Below are positions 1-9,501 of a stretch of DNA of 64,000 bases, piece after piece. Positions within the stretch are counted from its first letter, which is position 1, and every line of letters starts with the position of its first letter. The notes under the pieces were generated by a model. It ran no database searches. It was not told where the DNA came from and saw nothing but the letters and a program-made list of their open reading frames with translations. This DNA is from Clostridiales bacterium (GTDB lineage: Bacteria > Bacillota > Clostridia > Christensenellales > Aristaeellaceae), in contig SVGL01000002.1 in assembly GCA_015056325.1 (NCBI GenBank), positions 1-64,000 on the forward strand, given 5' to 3'. Both the position numbers and the translations under genes were made by a program.

Positions 1-3000
1 CGTAGTGGCTGCATACGAAGAAAGATCTGCCGCAGCCATTCCCTCACCAATGCCCAGTGCGGCATCCTTGCCGACAGGTTTAGTGCTGTTGGCAGGTGAT
101 GCGGAGTCAAAAGCTCCGCTGCTACGAAGGGCCGTGTCAGCATTGGAAGCAACAGTCTGGGCGTAGGGAGTCAAGTCTGCTGCAGCCATGCCTTCACCGA
201 CACCCTTGGCAGCATCCTCACCGACACCCTTGGCATCCTCGATGATTCCTTCGAGCTGCGTTACGAGGGTATCACTGGTAGTCTCGATCCCCGCATCCGT
301 TAAGCTTTGTGCTAAAGCGTTTCGAACTGGCTGACCAGCACCGATTTCTTCAGCCTGCTGAATAAATGCCAGGATCTTTTCAAGCCTTTTGATGTCCTCA
401 TCACTAATCTGCTGTCCACTGTTGATCGCAGCAACCACTTCACTCAGGTATGTGGTTAGATTCGCCAGATTGTCACCTGAGACATGCGCATTGATGTCAT
501 TTTCGATCTGACCAAACTGATAGTCATCCAAGAGACCCCATAGTGTTGCCCAGGTTCCCTGATTCATCTCGAACGAACGCATACGTATGGTCAAGCCATC
601 AATCCACTGCATCAAACTGCTGCCAAACATTCCTACAAACGGGCTATCGGCATTTGTTGTTGTGTTGCCGAAAACGCTGCTGGTAGTATATTTCGAATCC
701 AGTGCATCGGTTGCAGAAAAGATGGCTTCAGGGCTACCTGTGATCTCGGGAGTCACCAAAATGTGAAGGGTTCCATCACGATCAAGAACAGCCACTTGAT
801 CAGGTGTCAGCATCTCAGCAGTAACAGCAGTAACCGGGATCTCGGTTCCGTTCTGCCAATATTTTGTGTCTGGATCCAGAAGCGCTTGAGCCGGGTCTTC
901 ATAACTATCGCCGAGTTTTACCACACCTTCAACTTCCACAGGATTGTTTTTGATAAACTCTCGGTATGCCTTCAAATCATATCCCGTCAGCGTAAAGGAC
1001 ATTGTGAAAGTCGGTTTTTCTGCATTGGTATCATCGTACCTGGTAATATAGGCAACGAAGTTCTGTAGCAAGGTACTTTTGTCGCAGCCAGTAGCTTCAG
1101 AGAAAGAACTTACCAGAGCGTTGATCTGATCAGGAGTTAGCTTGGAGATATCGACATTTTCTGCTTCGAGGTACTTACAGATCATTGCTGTAATATCATC
1201 GGGTTTCAGCGCAGTTGTTAATGCGCCGCCGGTTACCTCTTCATAAGCCAACACAGTAGCTGTAATCGCTTCGGGGGTGAGTTTTGTCGTATCGACGCCT
1301 TCTGCCTCCAGGTATTTTGAGATGTACGCAGTGATCTGACTCGGGGTCAGTTTTGTGATATCCGTGCCGCTAGCCAATTCCTGATATCCGCTGACTATTG
1401 CAACAATGTTTTCAGGAGTCAACCCCGAAACATCAGCTCCGGTCGTGGCCTCTGCATAAGTGGTCACATAAGCAACCAAACCTGCAGGGGTCAGCGCTGA
1501 TTTGTCAGCACCTTCGGGAATTTCGGTGTACTTCGCAATGAAGGCATCAACCTTGGGCTGCTGCTTAACTACATCCTGTGCATCCGTATAGCTCTGAACG
1601 ACGGCATTCGTTGTGATCGCGCCAGGGTTAGCGGCAAAGGCATCCCACCGTGCCTGTGCTCCGGTCATATCAAGGTCAGTGGCAATCTTCAGCACTTCCT
1701 CAGGAAGGGCTTCACCAAACATTTTATTCACACCGGGCAGCAGATCGGGATAGGTATTCAGATACTCCTTTATGCTGGCCAGCTGAGTCATGGCACTGCT
1801 GAAATCGATCTCCGGGAACATAGTCTGAAGCTCGGTTTCAGTAAGGCCAAGATCGAGTAGAGACTGAATCTGCGTTAGCAAAGCAATGTACTCTGTCATT
1901 GCCCCTTCATCCATGCCAGCAGTCAACTGATTCATTGATTCCAGAATGGCAGGCTGTTCTTCAGGTTTTGCATTCGCATACTGAACCATCAGCGCAACTA
2001 ATTGATCAAGATCGCTATTGGCCTTCTGGATATCCCCCTGGTTCCAAACCGGCATCACAATGCCCTGTAGTGTCGAGGCATATTCCAGGGCAGCAGCTCT
2101 GCGGTCAGCCAGGTACCGTGTATTCAGTTCATCCAAAGCGGCCTGACGCGCTACAGCATCTTCCATGAGCATGATGACCTGATACTCTTTATCATATTGC
2201 TCATCAAGCTTGGCGTTTACAGCCGCCATTCCCTCGGCAGATGCAACAAGTGCATTCTCATAGACGGTAACGCTGGCATCCGCCTCACCACGGGCCTGCG
2301 CACGAGCTACTTCAGCTTCGAGTTTTTTACGGATCGTCTCGAATCCATCTGTGTCTGCAGCGGTCAGTTTATACTTGATCTCAATCTCACCGCGCATGTC
2401 GATCAGTTCCTGCAGACGCTTCTGATCTTTTTCCGTGAAATGACCATTTTGCCGTTTTTTCAGGAGCTTTTCAACTTCAGCATCGATCGCATCCAGCGTC
2501 TTAATGTCGGCAGCAATGCTATCAGAAACATCGGTGTAGCCACCTGCATCTGCTGTTGCTTTGAGTTCTTCAAGCTCGGTGCGGGTTGCCGCAGTCATGT
2601 CCTTAAAGGAATTCGTCCAGTGGTTGACGATATCGTTCGTTTCTTTCTCACCGTCAGACCACACGGCCATAACGGCATCAAACCAGCTCTGCATATCGCC
2701 GGTTTGGCGCTGGAAATCGGAAGTAGACATACCAAAGAAGGACAAGCCATCACTGTTTCCATAGAAGGTTTCCGCAGCGGTGTCCTTCCAGTTTTGCGCG
2801 GTCTCAGCCATACCTTCCAAGGCTTCTCGCGCCTGCTTGGCACCTGTAGCATAGTCTACGATTGCTACTGTTGCTGTGATTGCCGCAGCAGCAATGGCCA
2901 GCCAGAAGGACGGTGACTTGCTCAGAACAGAAAAGAAGCCCTTTGCGCCGCCACCAGCCTTGCCTACAGCAGTTGCAAACTTACCGATACCAGTGGTTAC

Positions 3001-5244
3001 TGTGCCGATGCCCTTAGTGATTTTGCCCAGTGTCAGTAGGATGGGGCCAGCCGCAGCTGCGTAGGCTGCAAACTGGATGATTTGCATGCGCTGCGATTCA
3101 TCCATGGAAAGGAATTTCTCGATCAGCTCATCCGCGCCGGAGATCAGGGTCTTAATTGTCGGATTCAGATCATCACCAATCTGCTGGGCGAAAAGGAGCG
3201 CCTTGTTCTTCAGGTTCTCCAGCTGGCTAGCCGTTGTAGCATAACGCTTGTTGGCTTCATTGGACAGGGCGCTGTTTTGATGCCAGGCTCTATTGGCGGT
3301 AACCTGTGTTTCTGCGAACAGTTCTGTGGCGTTGACAGAACGCAGCAGTGTATCACGGAGGCGGACTTCAGCAATCCCTATGTCTGCGAGGGTTGCAATG
3401 GCACTCATACCTTGCTCATCCATCTGCGCCAAGCCGACAATGAACGATTGGAAAGCAGCAGCCGGGTCTGCACTCCACAACGCCCTGAATTGGTCTGCCG
3501 TCATACCAGAAACAGCTGCAAAGTCATCCAGAGCTTCACCGCCGGTTGCCGCAGCCACTTCCATCTTGATCAGTGCTTTACTGAACGCAGAACCGCCCAT
3601 TTCAGCCTCGATACCCACGGAGGACAGCGCTGTAGCAAAACCAAGAATCTGTGCTTCGGTCAGTCCGACCTGATGACCAGCTGCAGCAAGGCGCTGTGCC
3701 ATGTTCATGATGGCGGATTCTGTCGTGGCGTAGTTGTTACCCAAGTCAACCAGCGTGGCGCCCAAGTTGCTGAACTGGCTCTGATCCATGTTGGTGATGT
3801 TTGCAAACTTCGCCAGTGTGGATGCCGCTTCAGCAGCAACAATATCAGTGCTGTTGCCCAGGTCAACCATGGTTCGTGTGAATTCAGCCAGGTGCTCCGT
3901 GGCAATGCCCAACTGACCAGCAACAGCCATGACTTCAGCAATGTCATCAGCAGAGGTTGCAACCTCCGTTGACATCTGCTTGACCTCTGCAGACAGGCCC
4001 TCGAACTCCTCTTCTGTTGCATCCACAGTCTTTCGGACGGAAGCAAACGCAGACTCGAAGCTGATCGATGACTTGATGGCTACAGTACCCAATGCTGCGA
4101 TTGGAGTAGTCAACGAGGTTGTGAGAGTACGCCCGATGTTGCTATACAGCTGACCAGACTTCTGAAGTTTGTCACCCAACTTCTCAAGGTCTTCACCCCA
4201 AGCAGTCCATGCAGACTGAGCAGTACGGAGCGCACCGTTTGTCTGTTCGATCTCAGCTCGGGTTTCAGCAACTGCTGCCTGCGCATTGTTGAGCGCAGTT
4301 TCGGCATCTGTAACAGCATCTGTTGCTTCCTGGATTTTTTCAGGATCGTTGGCCTGTTGAGCAGCAATCAGTTTTTCCCTTGCTGCTTCCAGTGCTCGTT
4401 CGTATTCCTCAACCTGCTGTTCCTGCAACGCCATCTTCTCGTTCAGCATGGTCAGCTTAGATGTAAGGGCAGGAACGTTCTTCTCTACATCCTTGATGCC
4501 CGCAGCAGCCAGTTTGAACTTACTCTCTGCAAGACCAATCTGCTTACCAAAGCTGGTGATGGCGGTCGTGCTGTTCTTGATGGCTGTGCTTGCAGCATCC
4601 CAATTCGTCTGTGCAAGTGTCAGGGCCTGATTACACCGATCGATCTCAGCCTGCGTGGTTTGAACTCCGGCGCGGGCATTGTTCAGGTTGGTGTTCGCTT
4701 GGCTGACAGCATCCGCTGCATTTTGTGTAGTCTTTTGGAGTGCTGTATTCTGGCCGGTGAGCTTCTTGACTTCAGCTGCAGACAGCCGATACTCTTCCTT
4801 CAGCTGATCCAGGTTTGCCTTTGCTGCAATCGTTGCAGAATCATTGTCACCTAGGGTTGCGCTGTATTGGCGAACCTGTTCTGCAGCAGCTGCCACCTGC
4901 TGACGGAGAGCTTCTTGAGCTGTCCTGGCCGTCTGTAGTCTGCTAGCGTAATCGTTTTGACGATCATAACATTCTTGCAGTTTTGTGTTGGCTGCGGTCA
5001 AAGCACGCTCGTACTGACCGACCGCGTTTTGCTGTAACTGAAGCCGTTGCTGCAGGGTGGAAAGCTTGGCGGTTAAGCCCTCAGCCGTACCTTCAAAATT
5101 CTCAACGCCAGCAGCAGCCAGCCGGAACTTGCTCTCCGCTTCCTGGATCTGCTTGTTGACGGAACGGATATTTCGCGTAAAGTTGTCTGTCTGCAATGAC
5201 AGCGATACAACTAGGTCTCGAAGCGCCTCGCTCAAGGGTTTCAC
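1..5244 (-). CDS. Phage tail tape measure protein (partial, C-terminus off window)
   Basis: This is the long tail-length-determining protein that fills the tail tube before DNA ejection. The visible reading frame is over 1,740 codons and continues past the window edge. It opens with about 250 residues of Gln/Ala/Glu-rich coiled coil. The TP901-type core follows at about 3.6-4.15 kb, with the pattern AIKSSISFESAFASVRKTV. A hydrophobic Ala/Gly segment lies near 2.86-3.07 kb. Near 1.07-1.53 kb the protein has tandem repeats of about 32 residues built on LTPxxI. I place the start at a GTG at 5244; a TTG at 5235 in the same frame has a better-spaced Shine-Dalgarno. It follows the tail chaperones, the usual order. 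The C-terminal domains cannot be seen. Confidence 0.93.
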   Translation of the reverse strand, partial: MKPLSEALRDLVVSLSLQTDNFTRNIRSVNKQIQEAESKFRLAAAGVENFEGTAEGLTAKLSTLQQRLQLQQNAVGQYERALTAANTKLQECYDRQNDYASRLQTARTAQEALRQQVAAAAEQVRQYSATLGDNDSATIAAKANLDQLKEEYRLSAAEVKKLTGQNTALQKTTQNAADAVSQANTNLNNARAGVQTTQAEIDRCNQALTLAQTNWDAASTAIKNSTTAITSFGKQIGLAESKFKLAAAGIKDVEKNVPALTSKLTMLNEKMALQEQQVEEYERALEAAREKLIAAQQANDPEKIQEATDAVTDAETALNNAQAAVAETRAEIEQTNGALRTAQSAWTAWGEDLEKLGDKLQKSGQLYSNIGRTLTTSLTTPIAALGTVAIKSSISFESAFASVRKTVDATEEEFEGLSAEVKQMSTEVATSADDIAEVMAVAGQLGIATEHLAEFTRTMVDLGNSTDIVAAEAASTLAKFANITNMDQSQFSNLGATLVDLGNNYATTESAIMNMAQRLAAAGHQVGLTEAQILGFATALSSVGIEAEMGGSAFSKALIKMEVAAATGGEALDDFAAVSGMTADQFRALWSADPAAAFQSFIVGLAQMDEQGMSAIATLADIGIAEVRLRDTLLRSVNATELFAETQVTANRAWHQNSALSNEANKRYATTASQLENLKNKALLFAQQIGDDLNPTIKTLISGADELIEKFLSMDESQRMQIIQFAAYAAAAGPILLTLGKITKGIGTVTTGIGKFATAVGKAGGGAKGFFSVLSKSPSFWLAIAAAAITATVAIVDYATGAKQAREALEGMAETAQNWKDTAAETFYGNSDGLSFFGMSTSDFQRQTGDMQSWFDAVMAVWSDGEKETNDIVNHWTNSFKDMTAATRTELEELKATADAGGYTDVSDSIAADIKTLDAIDAEVEKLLKKRQNGHFTEKDQKRLQELIDMRGEIEIKYKLTAADTDGFETIRKKLEAEVARAQARGEADASVTVYENALVASAEGMAAVNAKLDEQYDKEYQVIMLMEDAVARQAALDELNTRYLADRRAAALEYASTLQGIVMPVWNQGDIQKANSDLDQLVALMVQYANAKPEEQPAILESMNQLTAGMDEGAMTEYIALLTQIQSLLDLGLTETELQTMFPEIDFSSAMTQLASIKEYLNTYPDLLPGVNKMFGEALPEEVLKIATDLDMTGAQARWDAFAANPGAITTNAVVQSYTDAQDVVKQQPKVDAFIAKYTEIPEGADKSALTPAGLVAYVTTYAEATTGADVSGLTPENIVAIVSGYQELASGTDITKLTPSQITAYISKYLEAEGVDTTKLTPEAITATVLAYEEVTGGALTTALKPDDITAMICKYLEAENVDISKLTPDQINALVSSFSEATGCDKSTLLQNFVAYITRYDDTNAEKPTFTMSFTLTGYDLKAYREFIKNNPVEVEGVVKLGDSYEDPAQALLDPDTKYWQNGTEIPVTAVTAEMLTPDQVAVLDRDGTLHILVTPEITGSPEAIFSATDALDSKYTTSSVFGNTTTNADSPFVGMFGSSLMQWIDGLTIRMRSFEMNQGTWATLWGLLDDYQFGQIENDINAHVSGDNLANLTTYLSEVVAAINSGQQISDEDIKRLEKILAFIQQAEEIGAGQPVRNALAQSLTDAGIETTSDTLVTQLEGIIEDAKGVGEDAAKGVGEGMAAADLTPYAQTVASNADTALRSSGAFDSASPANSTKPVGKDAALGIGEGMAAADLSSYAATT

Positions 5245-5276
5245 CCGCCTTTCGGACAAAAATAAAAGCCGCTATG

Positions 5277-5468
5277 TTACGGCTTGAGATTGCCCCAGAC
5301 CTCGTCAATGTACTTGCGCTGGGGCTGCTTCTTTACATGCTCCTTCTTGGCGCTCCATGCTCGGATTCGGAGGAAGCCCAGCATATCCATGTGGTCAATC
5401 TCATCCATTCGCCAGCCGCCTTCAAGAAGCGAGTTGTAGGTGGAATATATGAAATCCGGCAGCGTCAA
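5277..5468 (-). CDS. Small tail assembly protein (second chaperone ORF)
   Basis: A 63-residue protein starting TLPDFIYSTYNSLLEGGW and rich in Asp, Trp and Lys. It lies between the tail chaperone and the tape measure gene, where long-tailed phages of Firmicutes carry the distal half of a G/GT-like chaperone pair. The start is a TTG whose last two bases overlap the TGA of the upstream gene, so translation probably depends on reinitiation. The frame is -1 relative to the upstream gene, so a frameshifted fusion is also possible, but I see no classical slippery heptamer. Function is inferred from position and size only. Confidence 0.7.
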   Translation of the reverse strand: MTLPDFIYSTYNSLLEGGWRMDEIDHMDMLGFLRIRAWSAKKEHVKKQPQRKYIDEVWGNLKP

Positions 5469-5842
5469 ACCTCCGGAGTGGTTTCCTGATTCGTCTGCGC
5501 TGCCTTCGTAGGGAACTCGTCCAGCACATTGGTGGTTTGAGTTTGAACTGCCATCAGCGCAAAGGCAATATCGTGCATCAGACGATCCACAGGGTAATGA
5601 TCCAGTACATCATCGGGAGTGAACTGGTTGTTGAAAAGGATGCAGAACCACTTAATCATCTCGTCCATGGCCTCGCCAATGGAGAGCGTCGAAGCATCCT
5701 CAGAGGTTTCGCCCTTGAGTGCTGCATTGGAGATGGCAACAATACGGCCATACATCTTCGCAGCCGGTTCCATTTCACGGAGGGCGCGACCGGAAATGAA
5801 ATCAACATGATACTTTTTGTCGCCCAGCGTACAAGTGATCAT
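5465..5842 (-). CDS. Phage tail assembly chaperone
   Basis: A 125-residue acidic protein encoded directly after the tail tube gene. Position, size and the N-terminal beta-rich start (ITCTLGDKKYHVDFISGR) fit the tail assembly chaperones of Siphoviridae, which coat the tape measure protein during tail assembly. A Shine-Dalgarno (AGGAGGTACGAAGA) precedes the ATG. Its stop codon overlaps the TTG start of the next small gene, as in two-ORF chaperone modules. The assignment rests on synteny more than on a diagnostic motif. Confidence 0.75.
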   Translation of the reverse strand: MITCTLGDKKYHVDFISGRALREMEPAAKMYGRIVAISNAALKGETSEDASTLSIGEAMDEMIKWFCILFNNQFTPDDVLDHYPVDRLMHDIAFALMAVQTQTTNVLDEFPTKAAQTNQETTPEV

Positions 5843-5914
5843 TCTTCGTACCTCCTGAAAGAATTAAAGATCGCAGCAGCGTACCAGAGTGGGCCAGTAC
5901 GCTGCTGCGCTGGA

Positions 5915-6526
5915 TTAGGTAGACGCGGTAAAGGTCGGCTCATACACAGACTGCAGGAAGGTAGCACCCTTCTCAGCAGTGAAGCCGTTCTGACCTTCGT
6001 CGGCCACAGCCTGGTACTGACCATCATGGGTGCGCTTGATGGCAGTCCATTCGATTTCGCCGGTCTGGCGAGTGATGGTCGTGCCTTCCTTAGTCTGGTA
6101 GTTTTCCGTGACAGGCTTCGCGCGCACTTTGTACAGCCATACATAGCGGTAAGCACCGTCAGACTTTTCCGACTTAAAACCAACAGCGTAGTACGGGGGC
6201 TTATCGGAAGCGTTGCGAATCAGAACGCCGTTGTCATCGATTTTGTTACCGAAGATCATTTCCTGGATCGCCAACGGAATGTCAGCCATTTTGGTTTTGA
6301 AGCTCAGTTCAGGATCCGGGTACAGCACATCGAATTCGATATCGTCCGCGTACTGGATGTCAGGATCAGCGTTATCAGGAGTGATGCTGGCCTCGATGGC
6401 ACCGGACATCAGCTGAAGATCGCCATAGGTGTGCTCTGCTTCGGTGTCGGTTACCAGCGGTGCGATGACCACGTTCTTCAGACCGATCGTAGAAGCTACC
6501 TGGGGAGAAGAAGCAGGAGTCGCCAT
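5915..6526 (-). CDS. Major tail tube protein (phi13 type)
   Basis: A 203-residue structural protein expected to polymerise into the tail tube. It has the mostly beta, acidic composition of phi13-type major tail proteins, with the patterns GLKNVVIAPL near the N-terminus and YADDIEFDVLYPDPELSF in the middle. It starts at an ATG preceded by AAGGAGGTAATGAGAA. It sits between the head-tail completion genes and the tail chaperones, the standard place. No C-terminal Ig-like extension is present, which matches the shorter members of the family. Confidence 0.9.
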   Translation of the reverse strand: MATPASSPQVASTIGLKNVVIAPLVTDTEAEHTYGDLQLMSGAIEASITPDNADPDIQYADDIEFDVLYPDPELSFKTKMADIPLAIQEMIFGNKIDDNGVLIRNASDKPPYYAVGFKSEKSDGAYRYVWLYKVRAKPVTENYQTKEGTTITRQTGEIEWTAIKRTHDGQYQAVADEGQNGFTAEKGATFLQSVYEPTFTAST

Positions 6527-6540
6527 TTCTCATTACCTCC

Positions 6541-6963
6541 TTAAAGGTTGTCGATTGCGTCCCGAAGCCCATCACGGATGATTTCATAAGCCTCATCTGC
6601 TCTGGTGTCATAAGCGGGACGAATAAAAGGGTGGGCAGGAGCGGGGGCCGGGCCGCCGTGGCCGTATTCAACGGGTGTGGCATAATAAGCTCCGCGCTCC
6701 TTGCGATGAACGCCGATCGTGATGGACTTGCCACTGTTTCGGCGCTTTCGAACATTGCCAATGGCAATGGAATCGTGAAGATCACCAGAGATGATCTTGG
6801 GGTCTTTGGATGCATTCGCTCTCATCTGCTGGTGGATTGGCTGTGCTGCAGCCTGCAAGATGCGCCGGGCAATGGGAGCGCCAGCGCCATCGGCATCCAT
6901 TTGGTTGGCCATGTTGCCAATGTCTGTCATGAGGGAATCAAAACCGTTTGTGTTGAGCGGCAT
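6541..6963 (-). CDS. HK97 gp10-like head-tail/tail completion protein
   Basis: A protein of about 140 residues that fits the HK97 gp10 family of neck or tail-completion proteins, which join the tail to the connector. Typical features are a helical N-terminus (GFDSLMTDIGNMANQM), a basic middle with GDLHDSIAIG, and a C-terminal HPFIRPAYD motif near residue 117. The start at 6963 is chosen because AGGAGGTGTAACCCT stands right before it. The longer frame upstream overlaps the next gene and has no such site. Its neighbours are the other small head-tail joining genes in canonical order. Confidence 0.85.
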   Translation of the reverse strand: MPLNTNGFDSLMTDIGNMANQMDADGAGAPIARRILQAAAQPIHQQMRANASKDPKIISGDLHDSIAIGNVRKRRNSGKSITIGVHRKERGAYYATPVEYGHGGPAPAPAHPFIRPAYDTRADEAYEIIRDGLRDAIDNL

Positions 6964-6967
6964 AGGG

Positions 6968-7321
6968 TTACACCTCCTGTCGATAACACCATGTCCATTG
7001 CACGGTGTACTGCTTGGTGGCAGTATCGTAGGCAGGCTGGTTGTAGCCTTTATCGGATTCCTCAACCATGGCGAAACCGGCAGCGTACATGGCGCTGCGA
7101 ATCTGTGCAGCCATGTCCGTGGGGTCGATATCGCTCCACAGGTTCAAGTAAACGAAGGTCTTGATGGAAGATACATGATCGTCCATGTGCGACGCCTCGG
7201 TGGTTGTGCTCGAGTACACCACATATTGAACAGGCGGGTTCTGGTTAGCTGATGTAGCTCGCCAGATACCCGCCATGACAGGAATATTGATGTGTGCAAG
7301 AGCGTCCTGCACCTGTTTCAA
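6968..7321 (-). CDS. Minor tail completion / tail terminator-like protein
   Basis: A 117-residue protein in the slot usually filled by the tail terminator (gpU-like) or a DUF3168-type protein, between head closure and the gp10-like gene. It contains a QYVVYSSTT strand and alternating hydrophobic residues typical of this small alpha/beta fold. The start is a TTG overlapping the TGA of the upstream gene, which implies translational coupling. The role is inferred from the conserved gene order; sequence motifs in this family are weak. Confidence 0.7.
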   Translation of the reverse strand: MKQVQDALAHINIPVMAGIWRATSANQNPPVQYVVYSSTTTEASHMDDHVSSIKTFVYLNLWSDIDPTDMAAQIRSAMYAAGFAMVEESDKGYNQPAYDTATKQYTVQWTWCYRQEV

Positions 7322-7677
7322 CCGCTCACCCCCTCAGAAAGGGATGCCTTCAGGCCAAGATAGTCACCACGGAAGCCGTATTCACCGAGCGTGTTGATAC
7401 GCCAAATCTTTTCGCGGAATCGCACCCACATACCGGGTGTGACATCTGGCCGATAACGAATGGTGAAGTTGATGACAGCTTCTGTGTTCATCACATCTGC
7501 AGCCCGATAGTGTTGGTTACCGGCATCCGTGACAGCTGACCATACCTTGCACACGACCACTTCAGTCGGTTCAGGGTAGCCATTCTCGTTCACGGTATTC
7601 TCGGTATACCCGATCTCAATCATGTGCCTGAGGTCACCGGGCCGTGGATTGCTTTCGAAGTTTTTATATCCGCGCAA
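7318..7677 (-). CDS. Phage head closure / head-tail adaptor protein
   Basis: A 119-residue beta-rich protein whose central part (IRYRPDVTPGMWVRFREKIW) has the look of head-tail joining proteins of the SPP1 gp16 / Phage_H_T_join family. These proteins close the connector channel after DNA packaging. The start is a TTG preceded by a strong AAGGAGGTGAAGGG site. It lies between the gp6-like connector gene and the tail-terminator-like gene, the usual place for this function. Confidence 0.85.
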   Translation of the reverse strand: MRGYKNFESNPRPGDLRHMIEIGYTENTVNENGYPEPTEVVVCKVWSAVTDAGNQHYRAADVMNTEAVINFTIRYRPDVTPGMWVRFREKIWRINTLGEYGFRGDYLGLKASLSEGVSG

Positions 7678-7691
7678 GGCCCTTCACCTCC

Positions 7692-7976
7692 TTAGAACAT
7701 CTGGTCTGGATCGCGGTGGGGATAAAGAAGATTCTGAAACGCTGTGCGCATGGTCGCGTAGGCAACGCTATCGCTGTTTTCCCGGTTTTCATAATAGTGG
7801 CTCGTCATCAGAAGGACGGCTAACCGGACAGATTCCGGGGCATCGTCGGGAAACGTAACACGACAGTAGTCTTCGGCTGCGGCCTGGGCCTTTGCGATCA
7901 GATCTTCAATGTAGGTATCTTCCTCATCATGCTGAATGCGCAGATGGGTCTTTACCTCTTCAATGGACAGGATCAC
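7692..7976 (-). CDS. Head-tail connector protein (gp6-like)
   Basis: A 94-residue helical protein of the Phage_connect_1 / HK97 gp6-like type, which forms the ring below the portal. Diagnostic features are the opening MILSIEEVKTHLRI, a following acidic helix, then AAEDYCR and a C-terminal NLLYPHRDPD. It begins at a GTG overlapping the stop codon of the upstream head fibre gene (GTGA arrangement), so the two are probably translationally coupled. It is directly downstream of the capsid block as expected. Confidence 0.88.
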   Translation of the reverse strand: MILSIEEVKTHLRIQHDEEDTYIEDLIAKAQAAAEDYCRVTFPDDAPESVRLAVLLMTSHYYENRENSDSVAYATMRTAFQNLLYPHRDPDQMF

Positions 7977-8233
7977 TCCGCATCACCACGATCGGTCTTG
8001 AGAATCAGACCAGCCTTGCGCAGCTCGGCAATCAGGTGATTGAAGTCCTCGCGCAGGGCAGCAACCGTAGTGGCCTCGCTTTCAGTGACGTCCAGCAGAA
8101 CAGGCTCACCGGCAGCAGGCAGATCGAACAGTCCTTCAGCACCTTCAACAGTTGCGCCGGGCAGGAAGGTCAGCTTGCCACCAACAACCCATTCGTTACC
8201 GCCATGGGCGTGATAGTTACGTGCATTGCTCAT
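7973..8233 (-). CDS. Head fibre-like / head decoration protein
   Basis: An 86-residue protein between capsid and connector genes. The N-terminal half contains HGGNEWVVGGKLTFLPGA followed by an acidic segment, a pattern seen in small phage head-fibre proteins encoded right after the major capsid gene. The C-terminal half is predicted helical. A GGAGGAAATGGT site precedes the ATG. The name is by position and general pattern; a simple hypothetical capsid-associated protein is the alternative. Confidence 0.6.
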   Translation of the reverse strand: MSNARNYHAHGGNEWVVGGKLTFLPGATVEGAEGLFDLPAAGEPVLLDVTESEATTVAALREDFNHLIAELRKAGLILKTDRGDAE

Positions 8234-8289
8234 ACCATTTCCTCCTTATTGGAGGGGGTGCTACCCGTAAAGGCAACACCCCCTGGGAA

Positions 8290-9486
8290 TTACGCGCCCT
8301 TGATCTGCAGGCACTTCAGGCCTTCGGTCTGCACCAGGCGGCCATCCACGCGCTGGGTAGCACGGAAGCCAACCTGGCCGGTCGCAGCATACAGCTCGTT
8401 CAGGCGCTGGAAAGTACGGCCCTGGCGATCAGCGATCCAATAGGACTTGAAGTCGCCGAACAGGATGGGCTTGGCACCGGCACCGATCTCGGGCATGTAG
8501 GCAGAGGTGATCAGCTCATGGCTGAGCAGACGGTCAGGCTGGCCTTCCTTCAGGCCGGGCTGCCACATGTACTGGCCGTTGCCGTCCTTGAGCTTGCGAA
8601 GCGCCTTGATGGAGCTATCGTTCAGCAGGAACTTGGCGTTCTTGCGATAGCCTGCCTTCACGGAGTGGATCAGATCCAGGATTTCATCGGAAGTGAAAGT
8701 CGCGCCAGCCGTGGTGATGCCAATACCGGCACCATTGGTGGTATGGAGCAGACCGTAAGGCTTACCAGAACCATCGCCGTTGATGAAGGCATCTTCTTCA
8801 GCCGCGCCAATGCGACGGGCAAACTCAGCGGCGATGTAGCTCTCGATGTCGAAAACAGAATCCTGCAGCAGTTCATCGCTGACCTTAATCATGGTGGCCA
8901 GCTTGTGAGCGCCCAGGCTGATCTGGCCGAAGACATCGTCGGACTCGGGGATAACGCCCTCTTCATCCACCCAGCTGGCAGTACCATGGGAAGCCACAAT
9001 GGGAATCTTGCGGTCGCCGGACTCGGTACGGATGATGGTGCACAGGGAGCGCAGGCGGTTCTCCTCTTCCAGAGCCTTCACCAGGGTACGCTCGTACTCA
9101 TCGGGGCACAGGTAGCCGCCCTCAGAGTCCTCACCGATCTGCAGAGCGTTCTGCACCAGCAGGTGGCCGCCACGGTTGCGAACCATGCGCCAGAAGGCGT
9201 TCTTGTACTCGTCGGAAGCTCGGCCCTGCTTGCCAGTGACAGCCTTCTCAGGGCGAGAGGTCAGAGGGGTGTTGGTGGCAGCGTTCAGTTCGCGCTCCAT
9301 TTCAGCAGCACGCTCTTCACGCTCGATGGCATGGCCCAGGTCAACAACCTCCTGTTCCATACGCTCATAAGTTGCCGTGTCTTCAGCAGACATCAGGCCG
9401 GATTCGTTCTGGTGATCGTCCAGGAACTTCTTTGCCTTGTCCCAGATTTCACCGCGCTTGATGCGCATATCGTTGATCTTACTCAT
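8290..9486 (-). CDS. HK97-family major capsid protein
   Basis: A 398-residue protein that forms the icosahedral shell. About 110 N-terminal residues are charged and helical (the delta or scaffolding domain removed by the prohead protease). The HK97 fold then starts around GYLCPDEYERTLVKALEEEN. Later family patterns include SDELLQDS, INGDGSGKPYGLL, near-terminal KPILFGDFKSYWIADR and RVDGRLV. It has an RBS of the form AGGACACC. It follows the ClpP-like protease and portal genes, which is the order needed for prohead assembly and maturation. Confidence 0.97.
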   Translation of the reverse strand: MSKINDMRIKRGEIWDKAKKFLDDHQNESGLMSAEDTATYERMEQEVVDLGHAIEREERAAEMERELNAATNTPLTSRPEKAVTGKQGRASDEYKNAFWRMVRNRGGHLLVQNALQIGEDSEGGYLCPDEYERTLVKALEEENRLRSLCTIIRTESGDRKIPIVASHGTASWVDEEGVIPESDDVFGQISLGAHKLATMIKVSDELLQDSVFDIESYIAAEFARRIGAAEEDAFINGDGSGKPYGLLHTTNGAGIGITTAGATFTSDEILDLIHSVKAGYRKNAKFLLNDSSIKALRKLKDGNGQYMWQPGLKEGQPDRLLSHELITSAYMPEIGAGAKPILFGDFKSYWIADRQGRTFQRLNELYAATGQVGFRATQRVDGRLVQTEGLKCLQIKGA

Positions 9487-9501
9487 GGTTGGTGTCCTCC
9501 T

